38,754 nt of DNA from Lewinellaceae bacterium (GTDB taxonomy: Bacteria; Bacteroidota; Bacteroidia; Chitinophagales; Saprospiraceae), in the NCBI GenBank assembly GCA_029976695.1, contig JARQTN010000250.1, positions 1 to 38,754 on the forward strand. Direction: 5' to 3'. The notes under the pieces are model-generated. The model worked only from the letters and a program-made list of their open reading frames with translations. It ran no database searches and had not been told where the DNA came from. The position numbers were made by a program, and so were the translations under genes. How positions within the stretch are numbered: position 1 is the first letter of the stretch; each line of letters begins with the position of its first letter. Below, one piece after another: positions 33,597 to 38,754 of the stretch.

Positions 33597-33612
33597 ATGA
33601 TGATTTCATCAT
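33597..33612. promoter_or_regulatory. Palindrome downstream of the rhodanese-porin operon promoter
   Basis: ATGATGA and TCATCAT are perfect 7-bp arms around 2 nt. The site also reads ATATGA-N8-TCATTT (33595-33614), close to the repeat at 28482-28501. It lies 9 nt downstream of the -7 element on the minus strand, near +1, where a bound repressor would block transcription. Confidence 0.5.
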
Positions 33613-33621
33613 TTGATGGGA

Positions 33622-33654
33622 CAAACCTAAATGCGGATTTGCATAATTCTGAAA
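33622..33654 (-). promoter_or_regulatory. Bacteroidota-type promoter of the rhodanese-porin-rhodanese operon
   Basis: On the minus strand, TAGGTTTG (33629-33622) matches the TAnnTTTG -7 element exactly. TTTC (33654-33651), one base from the TTTG -33 element, lies 21 nt upstream, a normal distance. The implied leader is about 55 nt. Confidence 0.55.
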
Positions 33655-33903
33655 ATCCTGATCAAGAAAGAATATGATTGTAATCACGTACGAACAGTCA
33701 TTCGTAATACTTGAAAACAAGATATGCTCAAGCCGATCTGACCATTGTAATCAATGGATTTTCAGGGGGTTCACACGTGATATTTAGACTTCATTTAAAG
33801 TGACAATCTGGAAGTCTTTTACTACCTTTCAATGCGAACCAGAACAGCCCATGGATCGTACCTGATGGTGTAAAAGTTTGATGAAATCAATCATATTTGG
33901 CAA

Positions 33904-33923
33904 TTCCCGGTGAATTCCGGGAA
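33904..33923. promoter_or_regulatory. Hairpin just upstream of the xylulokinase-like gene
   Basis: TTCCCGG and CCGGGAA are perfect 7-bp arms around a 6-nt loop, ending 29 nt before the ATG. It could be an operator for a sugar-responsive regulator or a leader hairpin; there is no regulator gene nearby. Confidence 0.4.
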
Positions 33924-33952
33924 AAGTTTCATCAAAAAATCCAATCTGAAAC

Positions 33953-35440
33953 ATGAAAAGCGGAAGATATGCAATCGGCTTTGACATCGGGAGCTCCTCC
34001 GTCAAAGCAGCCCTCGTTGACCTTGAATCAGGCAAAGCGATCCAGGTTGTACAGTCTCCTGCCCAGGAAATGCGGATAGACTCTCCCCACCCCGACTGGG
34101 CAGAACAGGATCCACAGACCTGGTGGGAACATGTTTGCCTGGCATCAAAAAAATTGATCCGGCAAACCGGTATCCAACCGGGTCAGGTGAAAAGTGTGGG
34201 CATCAGCTATCAGATGCACGGCCTGGTTGCTGTGGACCGTGAAATGCACCCGGTCCGGCCCGCGATCATCTGGTGTGACAGCCGGGCCATCAAGGCCGGG
34301 CAAGACATTTCCAGGAAGGTCGGGCATGGGAGGTGCCATGCCCACTTGCTCAACAGTCCGGGTAATTTCACCGCGGCAAAATTGCTCTGGGTCAGGCAGC
34401 ACGAGCCTGAACTGTTCCGCAGGATCCATAAAATCATGCTACCCGGAGATTACATTGCGTTGCGTTTCACCGGAAAGGTTTCCTCCACGATCCAGGGGAT
34501 GTCGGAGGGCATCTTCTGGGATTTCAAGTCCAACGGTATTGCCGACTTCCTGATCGAGGCAAACGACCTCTCCCCTGACCTGATCCCGGAAATTGGACAA
34601 TCCATTTCCCATCAGGGTGAAATTACCGCTGAAGCCGCCCTGGAAACAGGGTTGACCGAAGGCACCCCTGTCAGCTATCGCGCCGGTGACCAGCCGAACA
34701 ATGCCATGTCGCTCAATGTCCTGCATCCGGGAGAAATCGCCGCTACAGGCGGCACTTCAGGAGTCGTATACGGGGTTGTGGACAAGCTGATCGCGGATGA
34801 GGCCGACCGGGTAAACAGCTTTGCCCACGTGAATCACCGTGCAGATGCACCGAGGATTGGTGTCCTGCTGTGCATTAACGGGACAGGAAGCGCCTACCGT
34901 TTCATCCGGCAGCTGGTCAGCGAGAACACGAGCTACAGCGACCTCGAGGCAATGGCATCCCGGGTGCCTGCCGGATCTGCTGGTTTGAGGGCATATCCAT
35001 TTGGCAACGGGGCTGAGCGGATGCTGTTCAACCAGAACCCGGGGGCGACATTTGAAAACATCCATTTCAATATCCACGACAAGGCCCACTTCATCCGGAG
35101 CACCCTCGAAGGCATTGCCTTTGCCTTTGCACACGGCATAGAAATGATGCAAGAGCTTGGCCTTTCCGTTCATTCGATGAAAGCTGGAAATGACAACCTA
35201 TTCCAGTCTGCGATCTTCAGCCAGACACTGGCCAACCTGATCTCCGGAGAGATCCAGCTGCTGGACACGACAGGGGCAATCGGAGCGGCCAAGGCCTCGG
35301 CAGTCGGCACCGGCTATTTCTCAACCCTTGAAGAGGCGATGGGCCAGCAGCATGTCGTAAGGACATTTGCACCCGACGCAAACCAGCAAAAACACCGGTC
35401 TTTGTTCCATACCTGGTCCAAGCATATGCACAGCAACTGA
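33953..35440 (+). CDS. xylB: FGGY family carbohydrate kinase, probable xylulokinase
   Basis: 495 residues. The ATP-binding fold starts with GFDIGSSSVKAALVD (Asp11). SYQMHGLVAVD (Met88-His89) and WCDSRA are the substrate motifs seen in xylulokinases, and Asp246 in YRAGDQPNN is the likely catalytic base. ATISGIP-like signatures of other FGGY members are not evident. It would phosphorylate D-xylulose to xylulose 5-phosphate for the pentose phosphate pathway. The gene stands alone, with no xylose isomerase, transporter or regulator beside it, so the exact sugar is less certain. Confidence 0.8.
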   Translation: MKSGRYAIGFDIGSSSVKAALVDLESGKAIQVVQSPAQEMRIDSPHPDWAEQDPQTWWEHVCLASKKLIRQTGIQPGQVKSVGISYQMHGLVAVDREMHPVRPAIIWCDSRAIKAGQDISRKVGHGRCHAHLLNSPGNFTAAKLLWVRQHEPELFRRIHKIMLPGDYIALRFTGKVSSTIQGMSEGIFWDFKSNGIADFLIEANDLSPDLIPEIGQSISHQGEITAEAALETGLTEGTPVSYRAGDQPNNAMSLNVLHPGEIAATGGTSGVVYGVVDKLIADEADRVNSFAHVNHRADAPRIGVLLCINGTGSAYRFIRQLVSENTSYSDLEAMASRVPAGSAGLRAYPFGNGAERMLFNQNPGATFENIHFNIHDKAHFIRSTLEGIAFAFAHGIEMMQELGLSVHSMKAGNDNLFQSAIFSQTLANLISGEIQLLDTTGAIGAAKASAVGTGYFSTLEEAMGQQHVVRTFAPDANQQKHRSLFHTWSKHMHSN

Positions 35441-35533
35441 AAACGGGGTCTAGGAGTCAGGATTTGGAAAAGCCGGCTATTCGTGGAACAAGATTTTGAC
35501 CTTCGGCTGATTTTTGGATGCCGGAAAAAATAA

Positions 35534-35566
35534 TTTCACGTCTGTCGTTGAATCTTTTTAACTTTG
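35534..35566 (+). promoter_or_regulatory. Promoter and AT-rich leader of the RRM protein gene
   Basis: TAACTTTG (35559-35566) is an exact TAnnTTTG match, with TTTC (35534-35537) 21 nt upstream, the same spacing and variant as at 33622-33654. The leader down to the ATG at 35700 would be about 130 nt, T-rich and with long runs of T just before the gene. Long leaders like this are common on cold-inducible RNA-binding protein genes. Confidence 0.45.
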
Positions 35567-35699
35567 TCAACGTTTTAGGTATGTTGTTTGACGTAACAGC
35601 ATGTTTTTTAAGAGTACTCAATTTGTATGCAAAGGGAATTTATGTTTATCACTTGCTACAGTTTAGTTTCTCGTATTTTTTTACTTTAATTTTTTTGTT

Positions 35700-36026
35700 A
35701 TGAACATTTTTGTAGCAAGGTTAAACTATGATACACGCGAAGATGACTTGCGTGATGCCTTCGAAGCCCACGGTGAGGTGGACTCCGTAAAAATTATCAT
35801 GGACAAATTCACCGGTCGCTCTAAAGGTTTTGGTTTTGTTGAAATGCCAAATGATGACGAAGCCCGGGAAGCGATCTCTCAACTGAACGACAGTGAAATG
35901 GATGGTCGCAACATCGTTGTAAAGCAAGCACAGCCACGTGAAAAGCGGAATGACCGCAGAGGTGGCGGTGGCGGCTACGGCGGCGGTGGTGGTTACGGCG
36001 GTGGCCGGAATCAGCGCAGATACTGA
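35700..36026 (+). CDS. RRM-domain RNA-binding protein with Gly-rich tail
   Basis: 108 residues: one RNA-recognition motif (1-80) with RNP2 NIFVARLNY and RNP1 KGFGFVEM (42-49), then a short basic stretch and a Gly/Tyr-rich tail (GGGGGYGGGGGYGGG) ending in NQRRY. Such small RRM proteins in Bacteroidota and cyanobacteria are linked to cold response and post-transcriptional control; no cold-shock domain is present. A strong terminator follows 17 nt after the stop. Confidence 0.92.
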   Translation: MNIFVARLNYDTREDDLRDAFEAHGEVDSVKIIMDKFTGRSKGFGFVEMPNDDEAREAISQLNDSEMDGRNIVVKQAQPREKRNDRRGGGGGYGGGGGYGGGRNQRRY

Positions 36027-36043
36027 TCAAAGTATATTTGATA

Positions 36044-36074
36044 AAAAAAGCAGGTCCGAAAGGCCTGCTTTTTT
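36044..36074. terminator. Bidirectional terminator between the RRM and typA genes
   Basis: AAAAAAGCAGG and CCTGCTTTTTT form a perfect 11-bp stem, extended inward by CC/GG and a GAAA tetraloop with one bulged T. A and T runs flank both sides, so it can end both convergent transcripts. Confidence 0.88.
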
Positions 36075-36098
36075 ATTTTCACGCTGTGAGTACTCCCC

Positions 36099-37868
36099 CT
36101 ATGAGTAACTGATCTTCCGCATGCGCAAGTTTTGAGGAGTGATCTCCAAATATTCATCCTCCCGGATGTATTCCATGGCTTCTTCCAGTGAAAAGGTAAT
36201 CTTCGGTGCGATCCTGACCGCCGCATCAGAACCCGAGGCACGCATATTGGTCAGTTTTTTGCCCTTGATCACATTGATCTCGAGGTCATTTTCGCGTGTG
36301 TGCTCACCAATGACCTGCCCTTTGTATACTTTCTCACCCGGCGCAATGAAAAACCTGCCCCTGTCCTGCAACCGGTCAATTGCATAAGCAAGCGCCTGCC
36401 CTTCTTCCATGGACACAAGCGATCCTTTTGTCCGGTCATTGATTTCCCCTTTGTGTGGTTCATAGGCCTGAAACCTGTGGTTCATGATCGCCTCGCCGGC
36501 TGTGGAGGTCAGAAGCTGGTTGCGCAGGCCGATGAGCCCACGAGACGGGATCTCGAATTCAAGGTGCTGGAGATCTCCCTTCGGCTCCATCACTGACAGA
36601 ACACCTTTCCGCTGTGTAATCAGTTCGATGGCCTTGCCTGAGTGTGCTTCAGGCAGATCGATCACCAGCATTTCCACGGGTTCACACTGTACGCCATCAA
36701 TATCCTTGATGATGACTTCGGGCTTGCCGACCTGGAGTTCATACCCTTCCCTCCGCATGGTCTCGACCAGGATGGACAGGTGCAACACGCCCCTTCCATA
36801 CACATTGAATTTATCCTCACTGTCCGTTTCCTCTACGCGCAGGGCAAGGTTCTTTTCCGTTTCCTTGAACAGCCTGTCCCGCAGGTGACGGGAAGTCACG
36901 AATTTTCCTTCCTTGCCGAAAAACGGAGAGTTATTGATGGTAAAGAGCATACTCATTGTGGGCTCATCCACCTCGATCCGTGGAAGCGCCTCGGGGTTTT
37001 CGGCATCCGTCAGCGTGTCGCCGATCTCAAAGTCGTCCAGTCCGACAATGGCACAAAGGTCCCCGCTGCGCACTTTCGGTACCTTCACCCGGCCAAGGCC
37101 TTCAAATACAAACAACTCCTTGATCCGGACCTTCTTGAATGTGCCGTCCCGCTTGCTGATCAGGTAGTCCTTTTTCTCCTCCAGGTCTCCCCTGAACACC
37201 CTGCCGATGCCGATCCGGCCAATGAAACTGGAATAGTCCATGCTGGTCACCTGCATTTGGGCAGGCCCCTCGCGGTAAGGTGCCGGCGGGATCTGGTCCA
37301 GGACACAATTGAGCAGTGGCGTGATATCCGTCGTCACTTTTTTCCAGTCATAACTCATCCAGCCCTCTTTCGAGGACCCGAAAATCGTCTCGAAATCGAG
37401 CTGATCCTCGGTTGCATTCAGATTGAACATCAGGTCGAATACATCCCCCTGCACTTCTTCGGGCTTGCAGTTGAGTTTGTCTACCTTATTGATCACGACA
37501 ATCGGTTTCAGCCCCAGATCGATCGCCTTACTGAGCACGAAACGTGTCTGGGGCATGGGCCCCTCGAATGCGTCAACAAGCAACAGGACGCCATCCGCCA
37601 TTTTCAGCACCCGTTCTACTTCACCTCCGAAATCTGCGTGACCCGGTGTATCGATGATATTTATCTTGATGCCCTTATATTGGACTGAGACATTCTTGGA
37701 AAGAATGGTAATGCCGCGCTCCCGTTCGAGATCGTTATTGTCCAGGATGAGTTCCCCGTGGTCCTGCCTGTCATCCAGTGCCTTGCATTGATGGATGATC
37801 TTGTCCACAAGGGTGGTCTTCCCATGGTCAACGTGGGCGATAATTGCAATATTTCTGATTTCTTCCAT
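36099..37868 (-). CDS. typA: Ribosome-associated GTPase TypA/BipA
   Basis: 589 residues, an EF-G-like translational GTPase that helps large-subunit assembly, especially in stress or cold. G motifs are intact: [10 protein letters not shown] (P-loop, 11-20), [15 protein letters not shown] and NKVDK. Domain II and the BipA-specific C-terminal region with [22 protein letters not shown] and an [17 protein letters not shown] stretch follow. It lies next to an RRM gene that may also be cold-related, in convergent orientation. Confidence 0.95.
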   Translation of the reverse strand: MEEIRNIAIIAHVDHGKTTLVDKIIHQCKALDDRQDHGELILDNNDLERERGITILSKNVSVQYKGIKINIIDTPGHADFGGEVERVLKMADGVLLLVDAFEGPMPQTRFVLSKAIDLGLKPIVVINKVDKLNCKPEEVQGDVFDLMFNLNATEDQLDFETIFGSSKEGWMSYDWKKVTTDITPLLNCVLDQIPPAPYREGPAQMQVTSMDYSSFIGRIGIGRVFRGDLEEKKDYLISKRDGTFKKVRIKELFVFEGLGRVKVPKVRSGDLCAIVGLDDFEIGDTLTDAENPEALPRIEVDEPTMSMLFTINNSPFFGKEGKFVTSRHLRDRLFKETEKNLALRVEETDSEDKFNVYGRGVLHLSILVETMRREGYELQVGKPEVIIKDIDGVQCEPVEMLVIDLPEAHSGKAIELITQRKGVLSVMEPKGDLQHLEFEIPSRGLIGLRNQLLTSTAGEAIMNHRFQAYEPHKGEINDRTKGSLVSMEEGQALAYAIDRLQDRGRFFIAPGEKVYKGQVIGEHTRENDLEINVIKGKKLTNMRASGSDAAVRIAPKITFSLEEAMEYIREDEYLEITPQNLRMRKISYS

Positions 37869-37885
37869 ATTGAGATTTGAGGGCG

Positions 37886-37893
37886 CAAAGCTA
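37886..37893 (-). promoter_or_regulatory. Bacteroidota -7 element for typA
   Basis: TAGCTTTG on the minus strand is an exact TAnnTTTG match 17 nt upstream of the typA start codon. I see no TTTG at the -33 position. Confidence 0.4.
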
Positions 37894-37949
37894 AAAAAAG
37901 AATAGCGGGATAATTCCTAAATTTATTTGACTTGAAAAACATATTCGAG

Positions 37950-38648
37950 ATGAATCAGGTAATGACACACATCGGTTTGGCCTTTTTGTTCTTCTTGTCG
38001 TCCATGCCCGGCAATCTGGCCCAATCGCCAGCTGAGATGCCCGGGGCGAAACCTGTCAATCCATATGCATTCGACGACATTGGAGGTTCTCCCTACCTCC
38101 TGGATACATTTTCGCTTGCAACCATTTATGGATCAAACTTGACGGTCTACGAAAACATACTTATGAATTATAATGGAAAAACGCAGCTTCTGGAAGTAAA
38201 ACTTGGCAACCAGACTTATGAGCTGGACCCGATGAAATACCTGAGGGCGGAAATTGTTACAGGCCGGGTGGATGCAAATGGGAGACCTGAAAAAATGATC
38301 CTTCAAAGAGGTGTGCACAAGCGATTTGAAAACGGCTTCGTCCGGGTTGTTTACCGCGGCCGGCGCATGATCCTTGCTGACCAGTTCAAGGCCAAGGCGG
38401 AGGATACCCCTACAATACAAATGGAAAAAAGGAAAGAATTCACAAGGTTCTGGCGGAACCACGAGTATTACCTGAAACACCATACCGAGATCCATCCGGT
38501 CGTGCTTGATGAGAAGTCGATCGGCAAAATTCTGGGACACAGGGATGAAATGGCAGCATTTATCCGGGAGAAAGGCCTTGACATTACCAGGGAGAGCGAT
38601 TTATCCATTCTCCTGAAATGGTATGAGGACAAGGGGTTTGTGCGTTAG
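37950..38648 (+). CDS. Exported protein of unknown function
   Basis: From the ATG at 37950 (232 residues) the protein has a signal peptide (MTHIGLAFLFFLSSMPG...). The body alternates short strands and has YRGRRMILADQF, then a helical, charged C-terminal half (FTRFWRNHEYYLKHH...KWYEDKGFV). I recognise no catalytic motif or domain. The ORF also reads from a TTG at 37932, but the ATG is more likely. Divergent from typA with 81 nt between them. Confidence 0.65.
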   Translation: MNQVMTHIGLAFLFFLSSMPGNLAQSPAEMPGAKPVNPYAFDDIGGSPYLLDTFSLATIYGSNLTVYENILMNYNGKTQLLEVKLGNQTYELDPMKYLRAEIVTGRVDANGRPEKMILQRGVHKRFENGFVRVVYRGRRMILADQFKAKAEDTPTIQMEKRKEFTRFWRNHEYYLKHHTEIHPVVLDEKSIGKILGHRDEMAAFIREKGLDITRESDLSILLKWYEDKGFVR

Positions 38649-38754
38649 GCCTCAAATGATGTGTTTTGGATTCCGGGATTTATTTTGGTTTTTTTATCCA
38701 AACTGGGGTTTTGGCTAATTGGGGACCGAGTGATCTGTCGCTCCTCCGGAGCTT

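Larger units (their letters stand above)
33565..33952. other. 388-bp intergenic region between the sulfur operon and the kinase gene
   Basis: There is no gene here. It holds the promoter and inverted repeat of the rhodanese-porin operon (33593-33654), a TTGAT-GAA-ATCAA element at 33878-33890, and a hairpin just before the kinase gene (33904-33923). The middle (33660-33860) shows nothing I recognise. Confidence 0.6.

Noticed and set aside
33878-33890. TTGAT-GAA-ATCAA resembling an FNR box
   Set aside because: The spacer is 3 nt, not the 4 nt of a real FNR site, and it is 60 nt from the kinase start with no anaerobic gene attached.
35518-35703. 61-codon ORF before the RRM gene
   Set aside because: It overlaps the likely promoter and the T-rich leader, has the composition of untranslated AT-rich DNA, and overlaps the RRM start codon.
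36642-37688. 348-codon ORF on the plus strand
   Set aside because: It lies antisense to typA, whose motifs are intact across the whole stretch; composition is that of a shadow frame.

Overview
The window looks like chromosomal DNA from an uncultivated or environmental member of the Bacteroidota, probably in or near the Saprospiria. The signs are a type IX secretion (T9SS) C-terminal sorting domain, SprB-type adhesin repeats, an SLC12-like cation-chloride cotransporter, a DUF5117-type zinc metalloprotease, lipoproteins with Bacteroidota-style signals, and TAnnTTTG promoter elements with little Shine-Dalgarno use. The phylum is well supported; the class is a guess. I see no integrase, transposase, CRISPR array or rRNA.

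Layout. 1-6.3 kb: a tRNA-Arg(CCT), an operon of a secreted L-type lectin and a cation-chloride cotransporter (minus strand), and a divergent secreted zinc metalloprotease with a strong terminator. 6.3-16.2 kb: mostly housekeeping. It holds a small secreted protein resembling a sorting domain, a NUDIX hydrolase divergent from a pyrE / M42 aminopeptidase / UbiA-like operon, a minus-strand run of cdaA (c-di-AMP synthase), M20 dipeptidase, FKBP isomerase and trmD, then a coiled-coil exported protein with miaE. 16.2-22.4 kb: a giant T9SS protein fusing a TlpA-like thioredoxin domain to SprB/PKD repeats, and a TonB-dependent-receptor-like outer-membrane protein.

22.4-33.7 kb is the most interesting part: a periplasmic and cell-surface sulfur-metabolism island. 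A Tat-exported molybdopterin oxidoreductase, a four-cluster ferredoxin subunit and an NrfD/PsrC membrane anchor form a polysulfide/thiosulfate reductase-like complex. The same tight operon continues into two lipoproteins whose rhodanese domains lack the catalytic cysteine. Both end in the same lysine-rich arm and a C-terminal EEEGC. Around them lie two exported tandem rhodaneses (paralogues with different active loops), a third tandem rhodanese that looks like a surface lipoprotein with CYTGQT in both domains, an OprP/OprO-like porin, and a lipoprotein cytochrome with 12 possible haem sites. A similar ATATGA-N8-TCATWT element lies upstream of both arms of the island. My model is that sulfane sulfur is captured at the surface, enters through the porin, is handed along rhodaneses and Cys-tailed carriers, and is reduced (or oxidised) by the molybdoenzyme.

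33.7-38.75 kb: an isolated xylulokinase-like kinase, an RRM RNA-binding protein with a long AT-rich leader, typA/bipA, and an uncharacterised exported protein. The last 106 bases hold nothing I recognise.
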